Source of the DNA: UBA7702 sp051866595
Lineage (GTDB): Bacteria; Bacillota; Dehalobacteriia; UBA7702
Length of the DNA stretch: 5,269 nt
Reading direction: 5' to 3'
Assembly (NCBI GenBank): GCA_051866595.1
Contig: JBJDXI010000187.1
Location: forward strand, 1 to 5,269
In this document: positions 1 to 5,269 of the stretch, in pieces
Layout of the letters: the number at the start of each line of letters is the position of its first letter
Position numbering within the stretch: the stretch's first letter is position 1
Made by a program: the position numbers and the translations under genes
Notes under the pieces: generated by a model
Seen by the model: the letters and a program-made list of their open reading frames with translations, nothing else
What the model was told of the DNA's origin: nothing
The model's database searches: none

Positions 1-163
1 GGATCTCCGCGCCCAATGTTCCAAAGTGCTTTGGCTCAATCCCGAGCCCAGGGAACGCTGGAACACCGAAGACAGCATGGTAAAATCCTATCTCCCCCAC
101 TGCGACCTCATGGCCGAATGCCGTAATCTGAAACAGTTGGAAAAAATCCTGAACACGATCTAA
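1..163 (+). CDS. VWA domain-containing CoxE-like protein, C-terminal fragment
   Basis: The 5' part of this gene lies outside the window; reading from base 2, 53 codons run to a TAA at 161-163. The peptide contains VLWLNPEPRERWNTED, followed by SYLPHCDLMAECRNLKQLEKIL. From family knowledge, this is the usual end of CoxE-like von Willebrand factor A proteins (COG3552/COG3825 type), where a hydrophobic strand leads into W-L-N-P, and a later P-H-C-D and E-C-R-N-L-x-Q-L closes the VWA fold. Such proteins usually sit beside MoxR-type AAA ATPases and are thought to act with them as chaperone-like metal-dependent adhesion modules, but that partner is not visible here. There is no clear hairpin with a T-run directly after the stop, so readthrough transcription may continue into the leader and be stopped by the hairpin at 325-353. 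The family call rests on the C-terminal motif only. Confidence 0.72.
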   Translation, partial: DLRAQCSKVLWLNPEPRERWNTEDSMVKSYLPHCDLMAECRNLKQLEKILNTI

Positions 164-186
164 AACACAAAATTCCCTAAGAAGCG

Positions 187-215
187 TTGCGCTTTATCCC
201 AGCGCGTGATATAAT
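187..215 (+). promoter_or_regulatory. Sigma-A-like promoter of the queL-yhhQ operon, extended -10
   Basis: A perfect -10 TATAAT lies at 210-215, preceded by TG at 207-208 (extended -10, TGATATAAT). A weak -35 TTGCGC at 187-192 sits exactly 17 bp upstream. The extended -10 probably compensates for the poor -35. The predicted start is near 221-223, giving a leader of about 160 nt before the ATG at 384, long enough for the riboswitch-like element and terminator described below. Confidence 0.7.
189..205. repeat. Short inverted repeat within the promoter (possible operator)
   Basis: GCGCT (189-193) and AGCGC (201-205) form a 5-bp inverted repeat with a 7-base centre, placed between the -35 and -10 elements. 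There is no T-run after it, so it is not a typical terminator for the upstream gene. It could be an operator or chance; nothing else in the window repeats this motif. Confidence 0.25.
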
Positions 216-253
216 GAATTTTAATAGAAGTTTTATAGCTTTACTTTATTTGC

Positions 254-293
254 AGACAGTTCGGAACCATCCTGTCTTTAAACAAAACTACGG
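254..293 (+). promoter_or_regulatory. Candidate preQ1-I-like riboswitch aptamer
   Basis: AGACAG (254-259) pairs perfectly with CUGUCU (272-277), enclosing a 12-nt loop that starts UUC and ends in C271. An A-rich tail follows, AAACAAAACUACGG (280-293). This is the architecture of preQ1-I riboswitches: a P1 of about 5 bp, a 12-nt loop in the B. subtilis example that also begins UUC and ends with the C that base-pairs the ligand, then a tail ending in ACUA. A pseudoknot is possible but not the textbook one: UUCG (260-263) can pair with CGGA (291-294) with one G-U pair. Genomic context, directly ahead of a queL/yhhQ-like operon and an intrinsic terminator, supports the call. Loop bases 262-268 (CGGAACC) are exactly complementary to 325-331 (GGUUCCG), the 5' arm of that terminator, so ligand-free RNA could form an antiterminator. 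Alternatives are another attenuator class or an unrelated hairpin. Confidence 0.5.
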
Positions 294-324
294 AAAGGAA
301 ACGGGATATTTTTACGCTTTTTCA

Positions 325-353
325 GGTTCCGCAGTTCATGCGGAACCTTTTTT
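325..353 (+). terminator. Intrinsic terminator in the leader (likely regulated attenuator)
   Basis: GGTTCCGC (325-332) and GCGGAACC (340-347) form a perfect 8-bp stem with a 7-nt loop, followed at once by six T residues (348-353). It lies about 30 nt before the first gene of the operon and well after the promoter, so it must be conditional if the operon is expressed. Its 5' arm can pair instead with the hairpin loop at 262-268 over 7 Watson-Crick pairs. In the inferred scheme, ligand binding sequesters that loop, the terminator forms, and transcription stops. It may also end readthrough from the upstream VWA gene. Confidence 0.82.
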
Positions 354-383
354 ATCGGCCGAATATCCCTAAAAGAAATCAAC

Positions 384-1112
384 ATGGAACAGAACAATCT
401 CGTTCGCTACTCCGTCATCACAGAGAAAAATCCCCGGGAAATCCTGCTTTTACGGGGCTCCGGCTGCAAATGGCGGCGTTGTACCTTCTGCGATTACCAT
501 CTGGATTTCAGCAGAGACACGGAACGCAATTACCAATGCAACATCAGAGAAATTCAAAAAGTTACCGGACAATTTCAAAAGCTGGAGGTCATCAACTCCG
601 GCAGCTTCTGCGATCTGGACGAAAAGACCATGAACGCCCTTTTGAAACAGTGTCTCAAAACCGGCATCAAAGAAATTCATTTTGAGTGCCACTGGATGCA
701 CCGAAAGGAAGTTCCCGCTCTCCGGGACTTTTTCGGAAAGCACAACATCACCGTAAAAATTAAGATCGGCGTGGAAACCTTCGACTGTGATTTCCGGGAA
801 ACCGTCCTGAAAAAAGGCATCAACGAAACCGAACCCGCCATCATCGCCGAGAATTTTGACGAAATCTGCCTCCTTTTCGGTCTGACGGGACAAACCGAAG
901 CATCCATGAAAAAAGACATCAAAACGGGACGTTGTTACTTTGAACGGGTCTGCGTCAACATCATGGTGGAAAACTCCACAAAGATCAAACCGGACCCTGC
1001 GGTGATCGCCGTTTTTGCCGAAAAGATCGCCCCCCTTTATCTCAATGACAGCCGCGTGGACATTCTGACGGAAAACACCGATTTCGGCGTCGGAAGTGAG
1101 GTGTCCCGATGA
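384..1112 (+). CDS. queL: Radical SAM protein, probable queuine salvage enzyme QueL
   Basis: This 242-residue protein carries a radical SAM [4Fe-4S] cluster motif at C28, C33 and C36 (GCKWRRCTFCDY), with four rather than the canonical three residues between the first two cysteines. Further partial-TIM-barrel signatures are VINSGSF (69-75), resembling the NSGSF segment I recall from the archaeosine radical SAM (RaSEA) relatives, and KIGVETFD (127-134) followed by an LKKG (142-145). QueL of gut Clostridia converts queuine to preQ1, which TGT then inserts into tRNA. I assign it here from compact length, sequence feel and, chiefly, 4-bp overlap with a YhhQ-type transporter and a preQ1-I-like leader. 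The start ATG at 384 is the first in frame; it lacks a good Shine-Dalgarno (only an A-rich AAAAGAAA upstream), so translation may be weak. The protein is cytosolic. The radical SAM call is firm; the QueL identity is inferred and a different radical SAM subgroup is possible. Confidence 0.65.
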   Translation: MEQNNLVRYSVITEKNPREILLLRGSGCKWRRCTFCDYHLDFSRDTERNYQCNIREIQKVTGQFQKLEVINSGSFCDLDEKTMNALLKQCLKTGIKEIHFECHWMHRKEVPALRDFFGKHNITVKIKIGVETFDCDFRETVLKKGINETEPAIIAENFDEICLLFGLTGQTEASMKKDIKTGRCYFERVCVNIMVENSTKIKPDPAVIAVFAEKIAPLYLNDSRVDILTENTDFGVGSEVSR

Positions 1113-1804
1113 GCAACGAGCTTTTACTGATTTTAAATCTCCTGTTTCTTTACACCGCCGTTTTGCTGGCTTATAAGTTTTTCGGCAAAACGGGGCTCTT
1201 CTGCTGGACGGTGCTGGCCACCATCGCCGCCAATATCGAAGTCCTCATCGTGGTGGAGGCCTTCGGCATGGAGCAGACACTGGGCAATATCCTCTTTGCC
1301 ACCACCTTTCTGGTCACCGATATTTTAAGCGAGACCCAAGGGAAAAAAGACGCCAACAAAGCGGTAATTCTCGGCATCTGCACGTCAGCCCTGTTTATTC
1401 TGATTTCCCAGTCCTGGCTCCTCTACACCCCCAACAGCAGCGACTGGGCCTCCCCCGCCATCGCGACGATTTTCGCCAACACGCCGCGGCTGATGCTGAG
1501 CAGTCTCATCGTTTATGCCATCGTACAGGCCTTCGATGTTTTCGCCTACCATACGATCTGGAAAAAGACCACGGCTCTCTGCAAGGATTCCAAGCGTTTT
1601 CTGTGGCTGAGAAACAATCTCTCCACCATGACCTCTCAGCTGCTCAACGCCTTTTTGTACACTTTCGCCGCCTTTTACGGAATGTACGAAACAGAAACGC
1701 TTCTGCATATCGTCTTTTCCAGCTATGTCATTTTCCTCGTCACCAGCCTGCTGGACACACCGGCGGTCTACATCGCGAGAAAGCTGAAGCCCCGAAAGGC
1801 ATAA
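1109..1804 (+). CDS. yhhQ: YhhQ/VUT-family queuosine precursor transporter
   Basis: This 231-residue, very hydrophobic protein has about six or seven membrane segments (roughly 5-25, 31-51, 59-75, 84-105, 127-148, 175-192, 197-215). Family-typical landmarks of COG1738/TIGR00697 are visible: GNILFATTFLVTDILSE (59-75) in the third segment, QAFDVFAYHTIWK (140-152), and LRNNLSTMTSQLLN (167-180) before the sixth. E. coli YhhQ imports preQ0 and preQ1, and chlamydial homologues import queuine, so substrate specificity cannot be read from sequence alone. The position where I expect a conserved Asp after SQLL/I is Asn180 here, perhaps bearing on specificity. The ATG overlaps the stop of the preceding gene as ATGA (1109-1112), with GAGG at 1098-1101 as ribosome binding site, implying translational coupling. 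Pairing with a queuine-processing radical SAM suggests the imported base is queuine or a related 7-deazaguanine. Confidence 0.88.
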   Translation: MSNELLLILNLLFLYTAVLLAYKFFGKTGLFCWTVLATIAANIEVLIVVEAFGMEQTLGNILFATTFLVTDILSETQGKKDANKAVILGICTSALFILISQSWLLYTPNSSDWASPAIATIFANTPRLMLSSLIVYAIVQAFDVFAYHTIWKKTTALCKDSKRFLWLRNNLSTMTSQLLNAFLYTFAAFYGMYETETLLHIVFSSYVIFLVTSLLDTPAVYIARKLKPRKA

Positions 1805-1823
1805 GTCCATACCCCAAAAAAAT

Positions 1824-1864
1824 ACGCCGAAGACAGATTCCTTCTTTGTCTTCGGCGTTTTCTT
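1824..1864. terminator. Bidirectional intrinsic terminator between convergent genes
   Basis: ACGCCGAAGACA (1824-1835) and TGTCTTCGGCGT (1847-1858) form a perfect 12-bp stem with an 11-nt loop. On the plus strand it is followed by a T-rich tail (TTTTCTTTT from 1858), ending the queL-yhhQ operon. On the minus strand the run of A at 1816-1822 supplies a T-run after the same stem, ending the GGDEF-EAL gene whose stop is at 1878. One hairpin therefore serves both converging units. Confidence 0.93.
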
Positions 1865-1877
1865 TTGATTCGGATTT

Positions 1878-3824
1878 TCAATCGGACAGAAGATCCTTCT
1901 TTCCGTCACGCTTTTTATGCGCGGACAACCAATCCAAAAACTCCCGTTCCGGCATGGGCTTGGCGAATAAAAAGCCCTGAATACAATCGGCACCGCAATT
2001 CAACGCCAGTTCCGCCTGGCGTTGGGTTTCAATCCCTTCGGCCACAACCCGATCACCCAATTCATGAAAGAAGGGAATAATGGTATCCGCCATCAGCTTG
2101 CTTTGGGGGCTGTCAGCCAATCCCGCCGTCAGACTGCGATCCAACTTGATGGCTTCAAAAGGCAGATCCAGCACCGAGGAGAAATTGGAATAACCCGTTC
2201 CAAAGTCGTCCAGCAGAAAGTTCACTTTCCGATGGCTCAGATCCGTCATAATTTCCCGCACATAGTCAATATTGTCCACCAGCACCCGCTCGGTAACTTC
2301 CAGCTTCAGCCGTTCCGGAGCGACACCGTAGCGATTCAGCATTTCTTCGATCCGTTGCCCCAGATCCTTGTTCAAAAACTGCTGCATCGAAAGATTTACA
2401 GAAACGGACTCAAGATCCGAAACCGATTCATTTCCCAGCAAACGGCAGACTTCTTCCAAAACGATCCAGCTCAACGCGTCGATCATTCCGGTTTCTTCGG
2501 CCAAAGGAATGAACTCATCGGGTGGAATGAGAGAACCCCGTTCATCCGCCAGACGGACAAGAGCCTCGGCAGAGTTGAAAGAATCGGTATCCCGATGATA
2601 GACCGGCTGATACCACACACGGAACCGTTTTTCACGGATCGCCGCCTGCAGCGTCTGAATCAGATATTCGCGGCGATGGTAGCGGCGGGAAATTTCTCCG
2701 TCAAAACGAACCAGTTCCCGATTCTCTTCCCGAGCCAAGCGAATGGAATATTCCAGATACGCGACGATCTCTTCGGGCGTCCAATCCTGTCCCCGATCGG
2801 TCAGCTCCGCCATACACGCATCGATGGGAACAGGGGTTTCGCCCAACATCCAATCTTCACGGAAGCGTCGGCAGATCTGCTCCAACCGCGAATCATCACC
2901 GCGGTAAGGCAGAATCAGAGCAAACTCCACGCCGCCGAACCGAAAGACACGGCCGTTCCCCGCCACATTCCGCAAAAAAGCGGCGATCTGAAACAGGATC
3001 GCGTCTCCGCCCCCGTGGCCGTGAGCCTGGTTGACCCGTGAAAAGTGCCTTAACGCCAACAGAATGATCTGATACTCCTGCTGTCCGGCGTGGCGGAGCG
3101 TCAGGTCTTCCAAAAAACTTTTTCGGTTATAGACTTCGGTAAGACTGTCTCTTTCAATGAGACTGTTCTGGAAATTGATAAAGATAATCAGATCCGACAG
3201 CGCGCAAAGAGCTCCGTTGAGCAATTGATCGGGATATGCCATCTGATAGGCAACGAGAAGCACCACGATGGGAGGAATCGTCCATACCATCCGGGCCACC
3301 GCCCTTCCCGTTCTTTTCCGATAGCGGATATAGAAGATCAGGAAAAGGATCACTTCCGCAAGAGGGGTCGCGAAACCCACCGCGTTCAAAGGACCGCGGC
3401 AGTAATTCCCTGCGGAATCAATGTAAAAGATCATACCGCTGTGGGCGTTCCACAACAGCAGAACAAAGTTGACGATAACCAGCAGCACCAGCCCAACCAT
3501 GATCCTGCGCATACAGTTCTTGTCGTAAACATATTCAAAGATATACTGAAACAGGTAAAAGGCGATGGCGGTGCACATCAGGATACTGACCATGAAGTAG
3601 GCGCTGTTCATCAGCAATGCCGTTCCCACGGAAAAACGGCCGACATTCTCAATAAAGAAAACGCTGGCGATATTCAGCAGGATAGACGCCACAGACAGCC
3701 ACAGACAATTCCAAAACAGCTGCCTGCGGAAAGAGCGGATCCTCCGCTTATCGTAGAAAAACAGCATAATAACAATGATCAGGATCAGAGCGAAATATTC
3801 AGACAGCAGAGACCAATGGATCAT
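1878..3824 (-). CDS. 7-TM GGDEF-EAL protein: degenerate cyclase, intact c-di-GMP phosphodiesterase
   Basis: This 648-residue membrane protein likely degrades cyclic di-GMP to pGpG in response to a signal sensed through its membrane part. About seven hydrophobic segments fill residues 9-217 (around 9-24, 38-58, 70-95, 107-125, 147-166, 178-195, 201-217). A GGDEF domain follows at 224-376, starting DSLTEVYNR, but its signature is RFGGVEF (295-301): the third residue is Val299 instead of Asp/Glu, and the metal-binding Asp of the usual D-x-F-K segment is Arg259 (LRHFSRVN). No RxxD I-site precedes it. Cyclase activity is thus unlikely. The EAL domain (386-635) keeps all key residues: EALVR (420-424), N477 in VNLS, EVTE (509-512), DDFGTGYSN (539-547), K560, E596 in VAEGIET and Q616 in IQGFLF. 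The cyclase half may act as a GTP-sensing regulator, as in other degenerate tandems. Start ATG at 3824 has a good GAGGTGAGGA ribosome site upstream. It has its own promoter and ends at a shared terminator. Confidence 0.93.
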   Translation of the reverse strand: MIHWSLLSEYFALILIIVIMLFFYDKRRIRSFRRQLFWNCLWLSVASILLNIASVFFIENVGRFSVGTALLMNSAYFMVSILMCTAIAFYLFQYIFEYVYDKNCMRRIMVGLVLLVIVNFVLLLWNAHSGMIFYIDSAGNYCRGPLNAVGFATPLAEVILFLIFYIRYRKRTGRAVARMVWTIPPIVVLLVAYQMAYPDQLLNGALCALSDLIIFINFQNSLIERDSLTEVYNRKSFLEDLTLRHAGQQEYQIILLALRHFSRVNQAHGHGGGDAILFQIAAFLRNVAGNGRVFRFGGVEFALILPYRGDDSRLEQICRRFREDWMLGETPVPIDACMAELTDRGQDWTPEEIVAYLEYSIRLAREENRELVRFDGEISRRYHRREYLIQTLQAAIREKRFRVWYQPVYHRDTDSFNSAEALVRLADERGSLIPPDEFIPLAEETGMIDALSWIVLEEVCRLLGNESVSDLESVSVNLSMQQFLNKDLGQRIEEMLNRYGVAPERLKLEVTERVLVDNIDYVREIMTDLSHRKVNFLLDDFGTGYSNFSSVLDLPFEAIKLDRSLTAGLADSPQSKLMADTIIPFFHELGDRVVAEGIETQRQAELALNCGADCIQGFLFAKPMPEREFLDWLSAHKKRDGKKDLLSD

Positions 3825-3867
3825 GTCTTCCTCACCTCAAAGATTGGGAAATGCGAATTTCAACTTT

Positions 3868-3896
3868 ATTATAGTTTACAGTTTTCAAAAATGCAA
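3868..3896 (-). promoter_or_regulatory. Sigma-A-like promoter of the GGDEF-EAL gene
   Basis: On the minus strand a -35 TTGCAT (3896-3891) and a perfect -10 TATAAT (3873-3868) are separated by exactly 17 bp. Transcription should begin near 3861, giving a short leader of about 37 nt before the ATG at 3824. Confidence 0.62.
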
Positions 3897-4025
3897 ACAA
3901 AATCCGATAAAAATCAAAAGGGAAATCAAAAAACGGGCATCACACCGAAATTCAAACAAAAAACGCCCCTCAGCCCCACTGTTTTTCAGCAAAATAGGTT
4001 ACGGGAACATCCTTTTTTACCAAGT
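3897..4025. other. AT-rich intergenic stretch, no clear element
   Basis: This gap lies between the stop of the SPL-family gene (4026) and the promoter of the GGDEF-EAL gene. On the minus strand it holds two T-runs after G/C-rich patches (around 3931-3943 and 3958-3965), but the adjoining bases do not form a convincing stem; the best pairing I find is 3 bp. No gene, repeat or confident terminator is seen, so the SPL-family transcript may read into the GGDEF-EAL gene. Confidence 0.5.
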
Positions 4026-4898
4026 TCATTCAAAAAGACTCGGTTGGATATACCGCTCCTTTTCTTCCAAAGTATTCAGATACGTAAAGACCGCGTCATT
4101 GTCATGAACGATGCCGTGTTTTTCACATTCGGTATGAAAAAGTTGCATCAGCTTTCCGTGACGGGGGCTGCTTAAAACATAACGTTCACCGTAGGCTTTC
4201 CGGTATCGTTCCTTCATGCCGGGGAAGAAACGATCCAGCTGATCATAAAAATACTCCCGGTTTCCTTCCCGCATCGTCACCCCCATACCGAAACAGATCA
4301 CGCCGTAAACACCGGCGGCGGCGCAGTATTCCAGAATCCCCCGGATATTCTCTTCGGTATCGTTGATAAAGGGCAGAATGGGACTGAGCCATACCACCGT
4401 GGGAATCCCCGCTTCTTTCAGTTTCAACAGGGCGCGAAACCGTTCCCTGGTGGTGCTGACATGAGGCTCCAATATTTTACAGAGGGACTCATCATAAGTG
4501 GTCAGCGTCATCTGCACCACACATTTGGTCTTTTCGTTGATGGCCGCAAACAGATCGAGATCGCGGAGAACCCGGTCGGATTTGGTGATCAACGTAAAAC
4601 CGAAACCGTACCGCTCGGCCAAAACCAGCGATTTGCGGACATACCCCAGCTCTTCTTCAAGAGGAATATAGGGATCTGTCATGGCCCCGGTGCCCAGCAT
4701 ACATTTTTTGCGTTTCCGTTTCAGCGCGGATTCCAGCAGTTCCATGCTGTTGGCCTTCACTTCAATATCCTCAAACTCATGATCCATACGGTAACATTTG
4801 CTCCGTGAATCACAATAGATGCAGCCGTGCGTACATCCACGATAGAGATTCATACCGTTTTTTGAGGATAAAATACTTTTGACTTCTGTGAAATGCAT
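4026..4898 (-). CDS. SPL-family radical SAM protein (COG1533, SplB-like)
   Basis: The protein has 290 residues from the ATG at 4898. The opening K-S-I-L-S and NLYRGCTHGCIYCDSR (17-32) are hallmarks of the SplB-like/Rv2578c-like radical SAM group: a canonical CX3CX2C at C22, C26 and C29 binds the [4Fe-4S] cluster that cleaves S-adenosylmethionine. Other family-like segments are LGTGAMTDPYIPLE, TLITKSDRVLRDLDL, VQMTLTTYDESLCKILEPHVSTT and a C-terminal FPGMKERYRKAYGERY with LMQLFH. The substrate is unknown; most members of this family are not true spore photoproduct lyases and are annotated only as radical SAM proteins. A GTG at 4934 would add 12 residues, but the ATG at 4898 has a near-perfect Shine-Dalgarno at the right distance and matches the family's usual N-terminus, so I prefer it. 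It is transcribed from its own promoter. Confidence 0.88.
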   Translation of the reverse strand: MHFTEVKSILSSKNGMNLYRGCTHGCIYCDSRSKCYRMDHEFEDIEVKANSMELLESALKRKRKKCMLGTGAMTDPYIPLEEELGYVRKSLVLAERYGFGFTLITKSDRVLRDLDLFAAINEKTKCVVQMTLTTYDESLCKILEPHVSTTRERFRALLKLKEAGIPTVVWLSPILPFINDTEENIRGILEYCAAAGVYGVICFGMGVTMREGNREYFYDQLDRFFPGMKERYRKAYGERYVLSSPRHGKLMQLFHTECEKHGIVHDNDAVFTYLNTLEEKERYIQPSLFE

Positions 4899-4906
4899 CG
4901 CCGTGC

Positions 4907-4913
4907 CCTCCTT
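4907..4913 (-). promoter_or_regulatory. Ribosome binding site deciding the SPL-family start
   Basis: The minus strand reads AAGGAGG here, followed by 8 nt and then the ATG at 4898. This strongly favours the internal ATG over the upstream in-frame GTG at 4934. Confidence 0.85.
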
Positions 4914-4956
4914 TCCGAAACGATCGACCTTCACCTCTCAGTTTCGGATCTCTTTG

Positions 4957-4985
4957 ATGATACACCACATTCCCCAAACGGTCAA
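4957..4985 (-). promoter_or_regulatory. Sigma-A-like promoter of the SPL-family gene
   Basis: On the minus strand a -35 TTGACC (4985-4980) and a -10 TATCAT (4962-4957) are separated by exactly 17 bp; each matches consensus at five of six positions. Transcription should start near 4950, placing the upstream GTG at 4934 close to the 5' end and leaving about 50 nt before the ATG at 4898. Confidence 0.75.
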
Positions 4986-5057
4986 GGAACCCCGAAAAGC
5001 CTCCGATGTCGGGTCACAATCTCCTTCCGAAAAGCGCCGGCGGCAGCGCAGACGATC

Positions 5058-5099
5058 AAAAAACATAAAACAGGCGCAATCCAAAAGGACTGCGCCTGT
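5058..5099 (-). terminator. Intrinsic terminator of the right-edge gene
   Basis: On the minus strand, ACAGGCGCA (5099-5091) pairs with TGCGCCTGT (5078-5070) over 9 bp; after a single mismatch, TCC/GGA extends the stem with a TTTT loop (5086-5083). The tail reads TTTATGTTTTTT (5069-5058). It lies about 50 nt beyond the stop at 5151 and ends the incoming minus-strand gene before the promoter of the SPL-family gene. Confidence 0.9.
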
Positions 5100-5150
5100 G
5101 CTTTTACTTGAATAAAGTTTTACCTTCGCCCGAACGACAACCGGAAAAGA

Positions 5151-5269
5151 TTATTCGTTGTCTTCACCGATCATGTCCGCAATGGTGATGGTGTCTTCAT
5201 CGGGAACGTAAGTCGGTTCTTCTTCTTTTTCTTCCACTTCTTCAACGGGAGCAGGAGCTTCGGTCTGAG
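5151..5269 (-). CDS. Unidentified protein, acidic C-terminal tail (partial)
   Basis: The gene enters from the right edge on the minus strand and ends at TAA (5153-5151). The 38 visible complete codons read QTEAPAPVEEVEEKEEEP followed by TYVPDEDTITIADMIGEDNE. The first part is a low-complexity, Glu/Pro/Ala-rich and strongly acidic linker; the last part is a short segment with alternating hydrophobic residues (TITIADMI) ending in acidic residues. A flexible acidic linker with a short terminal motif could be a partner-docking tail, but that is a guess. No family can be assigned from this fragment. The reading frame is supported by the properly placed terminator after the stop. Confidence 0.7.
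   Translation of the reverse strand, partial: QTEAPAPVEEVEEKEEEPTYVPDEDTITIADMIGEDNE

Noticed and set aside
187..372. Small open frame of 61 codons in the leader
   Set aside because: It begins within the predicted promoter -35 and covers the hairpin, aptamer-like element and terminator; its peptide has no recognisable character and no ribosome site was found.
1385..1993. Minus-strand open frame antisense to yhhQ
   Set aside because: It crosses the bidirectional terminator hairpin and runs opposite to a well-supported membrane transporter gene.
2001..2024. 9-bp inverted repeat CAACGCCAG / CTGGCGTTG with a 6-nt loop
   Set aside because: It lies inside the EAL coding region (residues QRQAELALN), has no T-run, and is explained by coding sequence.
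2022..3041. Long plus-strand open frame (339 codons)
   Set aside because: It is antisense to the EAL and GGDEF domains, which have unmistakable motifs on the minus strand; its translation has no recognisable domain and is an antisense shadow.
3930..3990. Possible terminator after the SPL-family gene
   Set aside because: T-runs are present on the minus strand but no stem longer than about 3 bp adjoins them, so I do not call a terminator.
3090..4175. Long plus-strand open frame (361 codons)
   Set aside because: It spans the antisense of the membrane region, a promoter region and the 3' end of another minus-strand gene, and its product is rich in H, Q and K with no domain. It is not a credible gene.
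4026..4898. Spore photoproduct lyase (SplB) proper
   Set aside because: The cluster motif and general fold match COG1533, but that family is mostly made of non-lyase radical SAM proteins, and I see no feature that specifically supports DNA photoproduct repair.

Overview
The window looks like chromosomal DNA of a Bacillota (probably Clostridia) bacterium. This is an inference from AGGAGG-type ribosome binding sites, sigma-A-like promoters with 17-bp spacers, compact hairpin-plus-T-run terminators and family affinities of the proteins. I see no insertion sequence, phage gene, tRNA, rRNA or CRISPR array.

Layout: (1) positions 1-163 (+) are the 3' end of a VWA/CoxE-like protein gene. (2) Positions 187-1804 (+) form a two-gene unit: a strong extended -10 promoter, a leader with a small pseudoknot-like hairpin and A-rich tail resembling a preQ1-I riboswitch, an intrinsic terminator ahead of the first gene, then a radical SAM protein (probable QueL, queuine to preQ1) overlapping by 4 bp a YhhQ/VUT-family queuosine-precursor transporter. 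A 12-bp-stem bidirectional terminator closes the unit. (3) Positions 1878-3824 (-) encode a convergent 7-TM GGDEF-EAL protein with a degenerate cyclase half and an intact phosphodiesterase half, with its own promoter. (4) Positions 4026-4898 (-) encode an SPL-family (COG1533) radical SAM protein with its own promoter and a near-perfect Shine-Dalgarno. (5) Positions 5058-5269 (-) hold a terminator and the acidic C-terminal tail of an unidentified protein running off the right edge.

How the genes fit together: the riboswitch-like leader, QueL-like enzyme and YhhQ-like importer make a coherent queuosine-salvage operon. The transporter would bring in a 7-deazaguanine precursor, the radical SAM enzyme would make preQ1 from queuine, and preQ1 would shut off transcription. 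The terminator's 5' arm is complementary over 7 bases to the aptamer hairpin loop, which gives a simple competing antiterminator. The c-di-GMP phosphodiesterase and the SPL-family gene are separate transcription units with no evident link to queuosine.

The main point of interest is this leader switch coupled to the salvage operon. The individual families are known, and I do not see a wholly undescribed system.
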